Notes: generated by a model from the sequence alone, not told the origin. DNA of 64,000 nt from Voacanga thouarsii (GCA_026120185.1 JANUWF010001165.1:3713501-3777500), one strand, 5' to 3'; numbered from the stretch's first letter, positions 11,616 to 23,829 are shown. Made by a program: numbers and translations.

Positions 11616-13075
11616 TGATAGGTGCTAAAATCATCATTATTTTACTAGTTATTTGAGGTCGTTTTGTGATGCGTTTGTTGTAATAACTCGGCATATTCCT
11701 TCCTATTTGACATTTTGCTTGTAAAAAGTGTTTTTGAAAAATTTGTGAAGATTTGAGTAAAAATCGAGGAAAAAGTGAACAATTTCAGAACAGACCTCAT
11801 ACCACGCCCAGCCAAAGGACTAGGCACAGGGTCCATTTTGGTCAAGCAGTGAAAATAGAGCAAATTATAGGAAGAATCCAAAACAGACTCGGCGCCATGC
11901 CCAGCCAATGAACCAATCACTGGGTCTATTCTGGTTAAATACCAAAACTCGAGAAGAACAGAACTGCCCCCGTGCCAAGTCACCCAACTGTACCTAGTGT
12001 TAGGTAGACTTTGGAAGGCAAAAATTCTATGCATGAATTTGGTATTTTCCAAAGGATTTTTGTATTTTCTGAATTCTATTAGAACTAAACTTCTCAAGCA
12101 ACGAATTTTAGTACCAATGAGGCTTATAAATACAAAAAACACAAGAGAAAGAGGTGATTTAAAGGATCAAAACTAGCTATTCAGTCACCACTCAAAGGAG
12201 CAATGTTCAAAGAAGGATTTCAAGAGAATGAGATGCACTTGTCTATGAGTTTTAGCTTTTAACTTTTACTTATTTTTATAGAACAATTATGTATTTAATG
12301 TTTTGATTGTAATTGGATATTATTTTGGAGATTATGATTTTGAGTTAATTGAAACTTATGATCAATTGATTGTTATTCTTGGTTAGTTCATTACTTGTTT
12401 TTCTTACAGAGTTGGTTGATTGATTTTTGGTATTGAAATGCTTGAAAAAGAGGTTGGTAATGACTTCAATTAATTAATTTCATATTTGTATCTCTTAACT
12501 TTCTTGAAAAATGGGTTAATTGTTTAGAACATAGGTAATCAAAAGTTTAGTGATGATTGCTAAAATATGGATTCATTGACTAATTTCATATTTTAAATCA
12601 CACAGAATATAGGAGTTTATGTGAGGATTGATTTAATGCATCTTTTGGATAAGTTAGTCGAGACAAAATATGTTCACTAATTTAACTAGAAAATAGTGAT
12701 TTCATGGATTGCAAACGAAGTAAGTCTATATTAAATTCTTCATGATGCCAAGACGACAATTGATTGTGATGAATGATAATTGATTCAATCTCGTATTTTC
12801 AAGATAATTGTCGAGTTACATCAAATTGCATCCTTGAGTTATATCTATTTTTTTTCTTTATTTATTTTTCTTTTTGGTCTCTTTTTATTTTATTGGCTAA
12901 ATAATAAATATTTGGGTAAAGTACGGTGGGAGCCTAAGTTTTTGTGGATTCGATACTTGCTATTTCCTAAACTATATGATGGGTATACTTGCCCGTATGT
13001 ATGGTTTTAGTGGTTGGCATTTTAATTAAAGCTTGATTAATTGTGTCATTTGTTGGTACTATTTTCTACACTAAG
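11616..13075 (+). repeat. A2 LTR copy 2, main part
   Basis: It begins TGATAGGTGCTAAAATC and runs to ACACTAAG at 13075, where a family C solo LTR is inserted. The last bases are at 17344-17355. It serves as both the 3' LTR of internal copy 1 and the 5' LTR of internal copy 2. A TATA box lies at 12125-12132. A 165-codon antisense open frame (11645-12142) reflects the internal direct repeat and has no support as a gene. Confidence 0.88.
12125..12132 (+). promoter_or_regulatory. TATA box of A2 LTR copy 2
   Basis: TATAAATA stands at the position equivalent to 8047-8054, with the same ATGAGGCT block upstream. Confidence 0.6.
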
Positions 13076-16000
13076 TGTAACACCCCTCTACCTAGGCCCA
13101 ACAGGGCCGGGGATGTCGCCCCATCCAAAGGACAAGGGGTCTTTATAACTAGGTCACACAAACATAAATAAAATCAATACTTTAAAATTGAACTTATTAC
13201 AACCCAAAAATTCAGGAACAAATCAAAAATAAATTGAATACAATCGTCTCTCAAAGCAACACATAAAATAAATAAAATAAAGTCTTCAAGCAGGCAACAA
13301 ATCTAGCTACTCATCTCCATAGCAGGATCAACCTGAAAATATGGTATAAAAGGTGATGAGATAAAAATCTCAATAAGCCCGTGTGTGCTTTGAGTGTTTC
13401 AGGTAAAACAGTTCATGAATGCAGGTTGTAAAAATTATATAAGAGAAAGTGCTGGCAAGCAATAAATAAGGTTAAAAATAAAGAGTGGTGTTTTGCTTTT
13501 CAAACTATACATGTGCACAATAAGTACAACCACTCAAATGGGTAGCCATAGGTTACCACACGTTGGGCCCCATGACCATATAACGGTCAGAATGCCACAC
13601 TTTGTGCAGACTAACAAAAGGTAGATGTACGGCCTATCGGGTAAGATACTTCTCCTTCTCAACACCCAAACTTACCGGCTGTCCACTCCAGAAACACATA
13701 GTCCACATGACTGAAACTTACTAGTTCAGACCGGCATGACCTACTGGACTGGCATCCTATCCGGGAAGGACTCACCCCATAGAGATGGCCACCTACTGAG
13801 AGACTTACCCTGACCCTTGAAAGACTAGTCCTAGTAGTCTACCCTTATTGAGTACTCAACGCTGTTTGTCCCACTTGGGAGAAAACTGATAAAACATTAC
13901 TTTATTTAGAAATAGCAATTAAGGGTTTCTAAAATTCTTGTCAAAGTTGGATTTTAGAAAGAGTTTAATATTTGTGCAAAACTGCTTATTTAATTTTCAA
14001 ATGATTTGCTTAATTGAAATAAAAGGAAAACAGTTCTTAATTGCCTTTACAAAATGAGTGTTCATACACTTCGCATTTGGCTTGCCATAGAAATCTTTTG
14101 TCATCAAACAAATTTATGCAGGAGCTTACCTGATCCTTTACTTGAGCAAATTCAAAATCTTCCAAAGCTGACCTAACCCCGCCTGGGATAAACACAAACC
14201 ATATGGTTATACTTAAGCCATTTTTGCTTTCATAAATAAGCCTAGTTCAACTTATTATAATCATGACCCTAATGTCCTAAGCTTTAAATCTTGGTGATAA
14301 AGGCTTTTATAAAATAATTTAGCTTGACAAGTTAAAATAACTAGGGTTTGTAAAATAATTACTAATAAGTTATAGGTTCAAATATTAAATCTTGAGTGTT
14401 GTTAATAAAAAAATAAACTAGGGTTTAATTGATGAAGAATCCTAAGTCCTAGATGATATTATTAAATGGTCATTCTTAAATAATATTTTTAAAGTAAATA
14501 TTAAATTATTGCTAATCTATTAATTAATAAATAATAGATAGAAAATAATTAATAATATGTAAATTTAATAATAAATAAATTTTATTAAATCTTGATTAAT
14601 AGATAACAAATAAATATAATATTTATGAATATATGGCCTACAAGATCATTAATATTTTACCTATTATTATTATTTATATAAATGGTTTTATATATTTTTA
14701 TTTTCGTATATAAATATTTATATATTATTTTTAATAAAAGATATTATTTATTTGGCTAAAATATTACTATTTCATTTAATACTTCAATTCCAACACCTCC
14801 TAGGGTTTTCAAAACCTTTAAAGGAAAACACAGTATTAATTTTAGTTAAAGTAATAAAATTGTCTAAATAAAATAACTTAGGATCAACAAGGTCATGATC
14901 ATAATTTTTCTATTTCTAACAAGAATCATGAACATATTCTTCATCATCAAACAACAAACTATTATATTCATGAATAAAGGCTTAAATCCATACATACCAT
15001 CACATGGATAAATCTCTACTAAGCATAATCATACTCATGGCTTCAATAAAAATAAGAACATAATATTATATTCACCAAAGGTGACATAATATCTAGCATT
15101 CTTAAACATTCATACTCACTTAAGACATGAAGAACATGCATCGATCCACAAGGAATTGCATAAGGCTTAACCAAGATCAATCATTCTCATGCTTCAATAT
15201 CTACTCCTTCATACATATACATATATCCAATCCCCAATCATATTCTATCCCTTTTTATTAACATCTAAGAGACATGACTTTAGAATTAAAGAGAAGGTTA
15301 AAGAGAAATACTTGGTTGATGACTATCTCGATGAAGATTTAAGGAGATCCACATGCTTGGAAGGCTTGAATCGTCCAAGAGAGGAGAAAGAAAACAGCCA
15401 TGGTTGTAGCAACCATTTCGGCCGAGAGAGAGGGGGGGGGGGGGAATATTAGTATGACGTGTTAAAGATTGAAGGGAAGAAGGTGAACAAAAGTTGTTCT
15501 GGGTTACCTTGATGATGTTCTTGAGACTTCAAGGAAAATTCTGATTTTTTATCCGATTGTAAATTCTTGTTTTCGAGATTTGATGTTATAAAATTCAGAA
15601 ATGGACTCTAGGGAGTATGTAGGCATGTTCTGGAATTTTTGGGAGGGATTGAAGGTGTTTAGAGTGGTCTTAGGCTTGAAGAAAGGTAGTGTGTGTTCTT
15701 GGTGAAAATGGAGATAATTGGAGAGAAAGTGCTGGACAAATTGCTGAAGGGGTTGGCCGAATGATTGAGGGATTTCTGTGATTTGATTTTCACATTAGGG
15801 AGAAGAGAGAAGTCTGGTTGTTTTGAAATTCAAATGGAGGAATCTATGGACTGTTTTAAGGTAAAAGATATGGTAATAATGTTTGATTGATGGAGGTTCT
15901 TTGGAGCTACAATGGAGCCGACTGATTTGCTATGGTTTGCTGAAATGAATGAGGGTTGAAGGAGCTATAAGGTTGGCTGAAATACTGAGTTCAATGGTGG

Positions 16001-17338
16001 TAGAATTTCTGGTTTTTGAAGCTTAATCCAAGGGTATTTTCATGGAGCAATTACTGGAATTTTTTAACAACAATTGAAAGCTTGATTGGAGTAATTGAAG
16101 GAGGAATTAGAGGAGTGGCTATGGAGCCTAATCGTGTAAGGTCAGTGGAGGGGGTAATGGAGTTCAGTCTATGGCTGAACAAAGGTTAACTCACAGAAGT
16201 TTGAGGTGATTTTCGGACAAGGCTTGAAGAGAGAGCAAAGCTGGAATTTTTCTGGTTTGAGATTCGAATTGTTTGCTGAAATTTGTTGTGCAGTTTTTCT
16301 GCAATGTTCCGCCGATTTCCAGAGAGTTTGGAGAGGTATTTAAGGGTCCTTTAAGGCTGGTTTCTAGCCTTCTTTATGGAGGAAAAGCAGAGGTAATTTA
16401 CTTGTTTGAAGGGTAGAAGAAACAGCTTTGATTTTAGACTGCTATGCATCGAAGCTGTCCAAAATTTTTTTCTGGTTTGCATAGCTTTGTGCAGTCCAGT
16501 TTTTGGCAAAGAATTTCAATCTTCAAGCTGAATAAGTTGGCCATTTTTTTGGCAGCATTTGAGTAAGAAAGATGGTTGAAATTTTCGAAGATTAGGCTGT
16601 CCAAGAACTTGGAAAATTTTCATATTTCTTCCATGAAGAAAAAGATGAACACTGTGGAGTGGAGTTTGAAGGTTCAACCATAGAGATTAAACCTCTTGGG
16701 AACCTTCCTTATCTCCTTCCCTATTTTCAGCCAAAACTCTAACCTCTAAGAGCCATTTTCGAAATTCCAAGGCCCATAAACCTTGCTGAATTTTCTAGAA
16801 TTAAAATATGGATTTGGATAAATTGAACAAACTTAATTGGTAAAGAATTTAAGGTAAGCTAGGGAATAAAAGGACATGAATCCCTTAAGAATTGTTTTAG
16901 GGCATAAGAATAGGATTAGGGCATTCCCTTCATGTCTCCCCTAGGACAACTCTCCTATTGTTACTTATGAAATGCAAGGGACGAAAATCCACCCTTAAAT
17001 TAAAATAATCATGACAAAAACCTAAATGATTGGATTTAAACTCAAGACCTTAAAGATTAATTCCAAAGCTCTAACCACTGAACCACAATAACTTTTGTTC
17101 TTATTTTATCTCGCAAATATTCTTCCTATTTAATCCTCAAGCTATCTTCCTATTTTGACCTCAAGCAAAAATTACCATTTTACCCTTCCTATCCAATAAT
17201 CATAACTAAGCCTTCTAGATTATAAATTATAATTCTAAAGTACATAAAATCATTCAAAAATATATATATTCATACAAGAAAATATGATTTGCATCCTGAC
17301 CCCCTTACTTTGGGGTTAGCTTTAGGTGGGGTTTCATA
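13076..17338 (-). repeat. Solo LTR, Tekay-like gypsy family C
   Basis: Read on the plus strand it begins TGTAACACCCCTCTACC and ends GGGGTTTCATA, the complement of an LTR that starts TGTGAAACCCC; one base of that terminus is mutated. The 5-bp target duplication is CTAAG (13071-13075) and CTAAA (17339-17343). It matches the LTR at 36991-41279 and, inverted, the one at 21906-26241. At 4263 bp with no internal domain, it is a solo LTR. ORFs inside, including 15189-15452, are not supported. Confidence 0.9.
15432..15444. repeat. G13 tract at the LTR microsatellite site
   Basis: A run of 13 G follows GAGAGAGA, next to the GGCCGA block. The same site carries (AG)n at 39307-39327 and (CT)n at 23858-23913 in the two other family C LTRs. 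Confidence 0.85.
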
Positions 17339-17355
17339 CTAAAAAACATGCATCT
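17339..17355 (+). repeat. A2 LTR copy 2, last bases after the solo LTR
   Basis: The first five bases (CTAAA) are the right-hand target duplication. The rest, AAACATGCATCT, is the end of LTR copy 2, equivalent to AAACACACATCA at 9008-9019. The terminal CA has become CT. Confidence 0.75.
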
Positions 17356-19100
17356 AGTGTTTGGCACCATTACCGTGGATGGGCACAATCGGAAACACTC
17401 AATTCTTATTTTTTTAGCCTTTGCTATACATGTATATATCACTAACTTTTGTAATTAAGTAGTTATTGAATATTTCTAATTTGGGTATTTTCCTTATTGT
17501 TCTATTATTATTGTTTGTTTTTATTTTTATTTTCGATTTAATTTTTGTTTTTCTTTAAGTGTGAGGATCAAACCATCATCATGGACAATTATTTCTGGGC
17601 ACATTGTCAAAATAGCTACATTAATGATATATTGGCTAGGTTGCAAGCTTGGATTGAAACATTTTGTGAGACGTCACTGGAAGCCTCAATGCATTCTGTT
17701 GTCGCCAATACAAATTTAGCTGTAAAGTGGCATGAAGAAGCATCCCAACATATGAGCCATCAAAAAACACAACTAGCTAAGTTGGTTGAGGATGCCATAA
17801 AGGCCTATACACTTGAACAAGAGAATCCCCAAGGACAGGAGAAAGGATATGAGGAACAATTGTCCAACGTGGAAAGGGAGGCATTTAATTCTATTCTATG
17901 TGCTAATATTTCTAATCTTTCTTTGTCATATGATTTTTTAGGTTCCTCTCTATTCTTGGAGGACAATGGTCCAAATAATGATGTATGGAATTTAACATAT
18001 CTTAAGGAGTTGGATCATTCACTAATACATCATACAAAACCTTTGGAGAATGTTGACAAAATCTACCCTTCACCCCAATTTTAGGAAACTAACTTGGTAT
18101 TTTTAGAAGCAACAAAAAGCAAGAATTTCTTGATCCCATCTTTGAAAACTCAAATGCTAAGTTTTAAGGGGAATTCAAATTGTGACAGATCTTTTGAAGG
18201 GCTAAGTGGCAATTCTTATGTTTACACACTTTTTAAACATAATTTAAATCTTGGTGTTGAAACTTGATTTGCATGTCTAAAAGAGTGTTATGGAAGGGTG
18301 GTCGTGCATGTACCTTCATTGCAACAAATATTTTCCATGAACCCTCCATTTTCAAAAACCTCTCTTATTTCTACTTTCATCACGCCTACCATTTTCAATA
18401 AGCTTTAATTCCTTTTACAAAGGTTTGATGAGATAGCATGATGAGTGGAAAGAGTTTCTATCTTTCTTTTGGGTTTAGTTTTGTTTAATTGGTTATGTGT
18501 CTTTTATCCCCTAGTAATAAGGAAAATATTGACCATCTTTAGTGTAGGGAAGTGAGTCGTGTCTTTATTTGCTTTCTTAAGATTTCTAGTTTGTTTTTCT
18601 TTTTTTAGGCGTGTCTTTATTTTGTTACTTTCATTTGTAGGTTTGAATAAAGCCTTTTTGACAAAGCTATTATATTCTTTTCCAAGTTTATATTGGTTGG
18701 AAGTTATTACACTTGGGGAGTATTAATTAACTTTATACTTCCTTTATCATTTTTGTTACCTTTGGAGATGCTTTGTTTTTTTAATTTTTGGCCAATGAGG
18801 ACATTGTCCAGTTTATGTATGGGTGAGTGGTTTAGTAATATTCTTTATCCAAGTTTTTATCAATAATCTTGGTGTTTTCTTGCCATCAAGCAATTTTGTT
18901 GAATAACAAATTTGTTGCATTGAAACTTTTGAAAATTCGAAAGTGTGGAGATTATGGAGCTAAAATGGGCTTATTTATCTATTATAGAGTGATAATTTTC
19001 TTACTATTTTTGGATATGGATTTTTCATTTATTATGGTTTGATTTTTATTAAATTGTTTATTAAGTTGGATTTTTCCAAGTTTTGAAAAATTAAAATTTT
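17356..19100 (+). mobile_element. A2 internal region, copy 2 (3' truncated)
   Basis: The PBS at 17362-17379 reads TGGCACCATTACCGTGGA. The conserved ORF follows at 17581-18267, then AT-rich non-coding sequence collinear with 9840-10750. Similarity to copy 1 ends near 19095. The equivalents of 10760-11615, including the purine tract, are missing, and about 25 bases of unplaced sequence lead into LTR copy 3. Confidence 0.8.
17581..18267 (+). pseudogene. Conserved ORF of non-autonomous A2 element, copy 2 (one stop)
   Basis: This is the better copy of the unrecognised A2 protein: 228 codons from ATG at 17581 to TGA at 18265-18267. It has a single internal stop at 18082-18084, where copy 1 has CAG. 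The frame stays open further upstream to 17545, but copy 1 supports MDNYFWAHCQ as the start. Visible parts are an Ala/Glu/Lys-rich segment around residues 45-85 that could be helical, an acidic centre, and a C-terminal region with FLEDNGPNND and LKTQMLSFKGN. Cysteines are few and form no zinc knuckle. There are no catalytic motifs. It is the only ORF of the element, so a nucleic-acid-binding or gag-like role is a guess. Confidence 0.6.
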
Positions 19101-20475
19101 GAAATTGTTTAATAAATTATTTTTCAAAAATTTGTGAAGATTTGAGTAAAAATCGAGAGAAAAGTGAATAATTTCAGAATAGTCCTGGTACCATGCCCAG
19201 CCAAGGAACCAGGCACAAGGTCCATTTTGGTCAAGCAGCGGAAATAGAGCAAATTATAGGAAGAATCCAGAATAGACCTGGCACCATGCCCAACCAATGA
19301 AGGCGCCGAGTCCATTCTAGTTAAATACCAAAAGTCAAGAAGAACAAAACAACCCTCATGCCAAGTCACCCGACTGTACCGAGCGCTACGTAGACTTTGG
19401 ATGGCAAAAATCCCGTGCACGAATTTGGTATTTTCCAAAAGATTTTTGTATTTTCAGAATTCTACTAGGACAAAACATCTCCAGCAACGAATTTTGGTAC
19501 CAATGAGGCTTATAAATACAAAAAACACAAGAGAAAGAGGTGATTTGAAGGATCCAAGCAAGCTACTCAATCACCACTCAAAGAAGCAATGTTCAAAGAA
19601 GGCTTTCAAGAGAAGGAGAAGGACATGTCTATGAGTTTTATCTTTTATCCTTTGTTTACTTTTATAGATCAAATATGTGCTTAATGTTTTGATTGTAATT
19701 GGATATTATTTTGGAGATTTTGATTTTGAGTTAATTGGAACTTTTGATCAATTGATAGTTATTCTTGGTTAGTTCATTGCTTGTTTTTCTTACAGAGTTG
19801 GTTGATTGAATTTTGGTATTAACATGCTTGAAAAAGAGGTTGATAATGACTTCAATTAATTAATTTTATATTTGTTATCTCTTAACTTTCTTGAAAAAGG
19901 GGGTTAACTGTTTAAAACATTGGTAATCAAAGGTTTGGTGATGATTGATAGAATATGGATTCATTGACTAATTTCATGTTTTAAATCACACAGAATATAG
20001 GAGTTTATGTGAGAATTGATTTTAATGCATCTTTTGGATAAGTTAGTCGAGACAGAATATGTTCACTAATTTAACTAGAAGACAGTGATTCCATGTATTA
20101 CAAATGATGTGGGTCTATATTAAATACTTCGTGATGCCAAGACGATAATTGATTGTGGTGAATGATAATTGATTCAATCTTTTATTTTCTTGACAATTGT
20201 CTAGTTACATGAAATTGCACCATTGAGTTATATCTATTTTTATCTTTATTTATTTTTTCTTTTTATTCTCTTCTTATTTTATTGGCTAAACAATTAAGAT
20301 TTAAGTAAAGTAAGGTGGGAGGCTAAGTTCTTGTGGATTCGATACTTGATATTCCTTACTCTATATGATTGGTATACTTGCTCGTATGTATAGTTTAGTG
20401 GTTGGCATTTTAATTATAGCTTGATTAATTGTGTTATTTGTCGGTACTATTTTCTACACTAAAAAACAGACATCA
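19101..20475 (+). repeat. A2 LTR copy 3 (5' truncated)
   Basis: LTR similarity starts near 19124 at TTTTTCAAAAATTTGTGAAG, equivalent to about 11737, so the first 120 bases are missing. It continues to the terminus AACAGACATCA at 20475, directly followed by old copia LTR sequence. The duplicated CCAGGTCC units are at about 19185 and 19275, and a TATA box is at 19511. Confidence 0.85.
19511..19518 (+). promoter_or_regulatory. TATA box of A2 LTR copy 3
   Basis: TATAAATA is conserved with the sites at 8047 and 12125. Confidence 0.6.
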
Positions 20476-21836
20476 GATACATACTGAAAATCATGGATTA
20501 TCGGACTAGCTATCAAAGGATGGTAGATGTCATTAAGTAAGGCGTTATTACATTTTTCCTATCTCAATGATGGGTGTCACATAGAGGGATATTTTCGTCA
20601 TTACACCTGTAAATCAAAGACACTACACTTGCAATATTATTTTCGAGGCCAATATTTCCATATAGTGATAAATGGAATATTAAAAATGGTAAAATACAAC
20701 TATTTATTAATAGGGTATTTTGATCATTTTAGTAGTCAAGAATAATATGTCTTTTAGTCCCCTGAGTAGCTCAAATAATTTTAAAAAATTTATTTGCTAT
20801 ATGGGCTTACTGGGTGTATTTATTATTAGAAGATTTATTCTAGGAGTCTAATTAATTATTTATTTGGGTTAGAATAATTAATTGGGCCAATTTAATTAAT
20901 TAGTTTAGTAATTAATTATCTTGTGTAATATTACATTGGCCCAAGTGGTTAATTAATAAAATAGCTAATTTAATTAATTAGTTTATTAATCAATTATGTT
21001 GGATAATTTTATATTGGGCCCAAGTGAATTAATTCATTAATAAGAGAGCTAATTAATTAGTCATGCACTAATGATGAAAAGCTTTGGCCCACCAGTGTTT
21101 GTGTGTAGAAGCTAATAAGTTTTAGAAACCTAGGTTAGCCACCACTTAATATAAAATAAGGAAAAAGAGAAAAAGGAAATTATAAAAAAGGAAGGCCGGT
21201 TGTTTTGTTAGAAAAGGAAAAGGAAAAGGAAAGATATTTATATATATGTATAGTTTGTGTACTATATACTGTTGACCGAATTACAGGGAAACAAAAGACA
21301 GTTTTCGGTTTTCCTTCACAAAACAAGGCCACCCGTTTTTTCTTGTCGTTTCCTTTAATGTTTAGCTCTTCCATTTTTCTTCCAACCTTCTTCACCATAG
21401 TTCTCCTTTCACCGGTAGAAGTCCTAGGAGATTTGAGAATACTCTAGATGGTCAAGAGCTAGCAAACGTGGTAAGTATTTGATGCAAATGAGCAAACAAT
21501 TAGCTAGTATACCGTAGAATAAGTAGACGATCAAGTTTAGGAAGCACCATCAAACCCAAATCCTTCTCCAGTTGTTCAATTTAAATGCCCACAAAGCAAC
21601 TGTTCCAGGACTTTAGCTTGAGAAAATTTTTAAAATTGCAATTTCCATTGTGCATTTAATTTTCTCGTTGTCCTTCAGTCTCCTACCAGATATGATGGTC
21701 ATTTAACATATTTAGGCTTCTTGGATATTTTGCTATAAAATAAATCAAAAAGAAATTAATTTGATTTAAATATAAATGCAAAATTAAAATAAGTCATGCA
21801 TCAATAAAAAAATATAAAAATAAAATAAATTTTGTT
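20476..21836 (+). repeat. Old copia 3' LTR, right half
   Basis: It resumes the LTR cut at 7597. AATCATGGATTATCGGACTAG, GGATGGTAGATGTCATT, TTTCGTCATTACACCTGTAA and the long TTAATTAATTA/GGGCCCAAG blocks align with 54925-55650. Similarity is clear to about 21150 and weak to about 21610. The last ~220 bases before element B are AT-rich and I cannot place them, though the expected LTR length would reach about 21800. The two overlapping ORFs near 21180-21450 have no support as genes. Confidence 0.75.
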
Positions 21837-22150
21837 TGTACTACTCCCTAATAAATGGCCTAAATGGCTCAGGATGTCACACCGTTCTTTTGGACTAGGG
21901 GTCTTTGTGAAACCCCAGTTGAAATCAACCTTAGATAAAGGAGTTGGGATGCATATCATATTTTTTTGCATGCATAATTATATTTTTATATGATTTTATG
22001 TGCTTTAGATATGTGATTTATAGATTAGAAGGTTTAATTGTGTTTATTGAGTAAGAAGGACAAAATGGGAATTTTTTCTTGAGGTGAAAATAGGGAGATA
22101 GCTTGAGGATCAAATAGGAAAAATATTTGGAAAAACAAATAAGAACAAGA

Positions 22151-22222
22151 GTTGTTGTGGTTTAGTAGTTAGAGTTTTGGAATTAATTCTTGAGGTCTTG
22201 AGTTCAAATTCTATCATTGGAG
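22151..22222 (+). other. tRNA-like segment (box A/box B pattern) in family C LTR
   Basis: GGTTTAGTAGTTAGAG (22159-22174) resembles a tRNA D-arm/box A, and GAGTTCAAATTC (22200-22211) resembles a T-arm/box B, with tRNA-like spacing. The other two copies (complement of about 40968-41033 and 17030-17093) read GGTTTAGTGGTTAGAGC, closer to a tRNA. The D-stem bases GTTT and GAGC could pair. The T-stem and acceptor stem do not pair well. It may be a SINE head captured by the LTR, or chance. Confidence 0.45.
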
Positions 22223-23786
22223 TTTTAGCATGATTAAATTTTATTTTTGTTTGGAAAGGCTAGGTTTCAGCCTTTGCGTGCTTTAGGGAAGAGTAGGAGT
22301 GTTTTCCTAGGGGAGACATGATAGGAATGTCCTAATCCCACTCTTGTACCCTACAAAAGCTTCTAAGGGATTCATACCTTTTTTAATCTCTAGCTTTCCT
22401 TAATTCTTAGACAACTAGGTTGTTTGATTTATTCAAGCTAATTTTATTCCAGAAAAATTCCACCAAAGTGCTGTGGCTTTGAAGGTTTCAAAAATGTCCA
22501 TATGAGTCATCTTGTTGGCCGAAAATGGGGAGGAGTTTTGGAAGGTTCCCAAGAGAATTAATCTCCATGATTGAACCTTCAAAACTCCAACCTAGCTATG
22601 TTCATTTTCTTCATGTTGTAAACTGAAAATTTTCCAGCTTTTTGTTCAGTCCAAGTGTCGAAAATTTCAGCCATCTTTTCCTCCCAAATTCTGCCAAAAA
22701 AATGGCCATTTCACTCAGCTTGAAGACTGAAAATCATAGCCAAAATCGAGCTGTACAAAAACTGTGCAAACCAGAAAATTTTCTAGACAACTTTCGTAGA
22801 TTTGGTGAACCTAAACCAAGCTATTTCTTCCAGTTTTTCACCCAGCATCTTACCCACGTTTTTCTTCCATAAAGAAGGTTGGAAACCAGCCTTGAAAGAC
22901 CCCTAAATACCCTTTCAAATCTTCTACAAGTTGATTGGAAAATGGCAGAAAAATCTGCCCAGGAATTCCAGCAAACTTGCGAAAAAACTGAATAGAATTT
23001 TCCTATTTTGTTCCTTCTTTAGCTATGTCCGAACCCTCCACCATTTTTCTGTACAAACTTTCCTTAAACAGACATGAGCTGAGCTTCATCATCTTCCCCA
23101 ACATTTTGCTCGAAAACCAGTCCATGGCTGCTCCTAAAATATCTCCATCAATTACTCCAATCAAGCCATTGATTGAAGACCAAAATTCCAACAAACATAT
23201 TTAGTAAACTACCATAAATCATTCCTCAAACAACCAAAAATCCCTTCACAATTGTGCACCATATTTTCGGCCACCATTAAGCTCCTTCAAACAACTTTCA
23301 TTCGAGTAAAAATCACAGACAAACAACCGGCCATTGGAGCTTCCAAAAGCTCTTCATTGACCAAGATCTTCTTACCATATTTTGTTTCCAAAATTGAGTC
23401 CCTAAAATATTCTTTTTGGATTTCAAACAACCAGCTTTCCTTTTCCTTTCAAACTAGAAAATTCAATTGCCAAAACCTCTCAAACAATTCAACCACCCTA
23501 ATCCCACAGAATTTTAGCCAGCTCTCCCTCAATCCTCTACATTTTCTTCAAGCTTCAAGAACACCAAGAACACCTACAAGCATTCCCACACCTAAGACCA
23601 CTCCAAACCTTTCCAATCTTTTCCAAAAACTCCATATCACACCTACTCAACCCATTGAAACCACTTCTGCAATTTTTAACATCAAATACTGAAACCAGTA
23701 TTTTTGTGAAGGCTTAAAAACACCTTCAAGGTAAGCATGATCAATCATCTCCATCTTCACTCATCTTCAACTTTTAATGAATATAT

Positions 23787-23790
<4 letters not shown>

Positions 23791-23822
<32 letters not shown>
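23791..23822. repeat. (AC)16 microsatellite
   Basis: An uninterrupted AC dinucleotide run lies within the family C solo LTR. It is not present at equal length in the minus-strand copies. Confidence 0.95.

Positions 23823-23829
<7 letters not shown>

Larger units (their letters stand above)
7598..20475 (+). mobile_element. Tandem Athila-type array A2: LTR-internal-LTR-internal-LTR
   Basis: Three direct LTR copies (7598-9019, 11616-17355 with a nested insertion, about 19101-20475) separate two copies of the same internal region (9020-11615 and 17356-about 19100). The array sits in the old copia LTR. The internal region has a PBS decayed from the tRNA-Asp type of Athila (TTGGCGCCGTTGCCGGGGA; here TTGGCACCATTACCGTGGA), one ORF and a purine tract. 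It has no pol, so the family is non-autonomous. The second internal copy has lost its last ~0.85 kb together with the first ~120 bp of the third LTR. A clean target duplication is not visible; TACAC near 7594 and TACAT near 20478 are only suggestive. Confidence 0.85.

Noticed and set aside
11645..12142. 165-codon open frame on the minus strand
   Set aside because: It lies antisense inside A2 LTR copy 2. Shorter versions appear in the other two LTR copies (7669-7959, 19124-19438) only because the LTR is repeated. Its internal repeat mirrors the duplicated hairpin unit.
23252..23692. 146-codon open frame, Ser/Thr/Pro-rich
   Set aside because: It is inside the family C solo LTR, and the equivalent parts of the two other copies are not open. 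It looks like a chance frame in pyrimidine-rich sequence.
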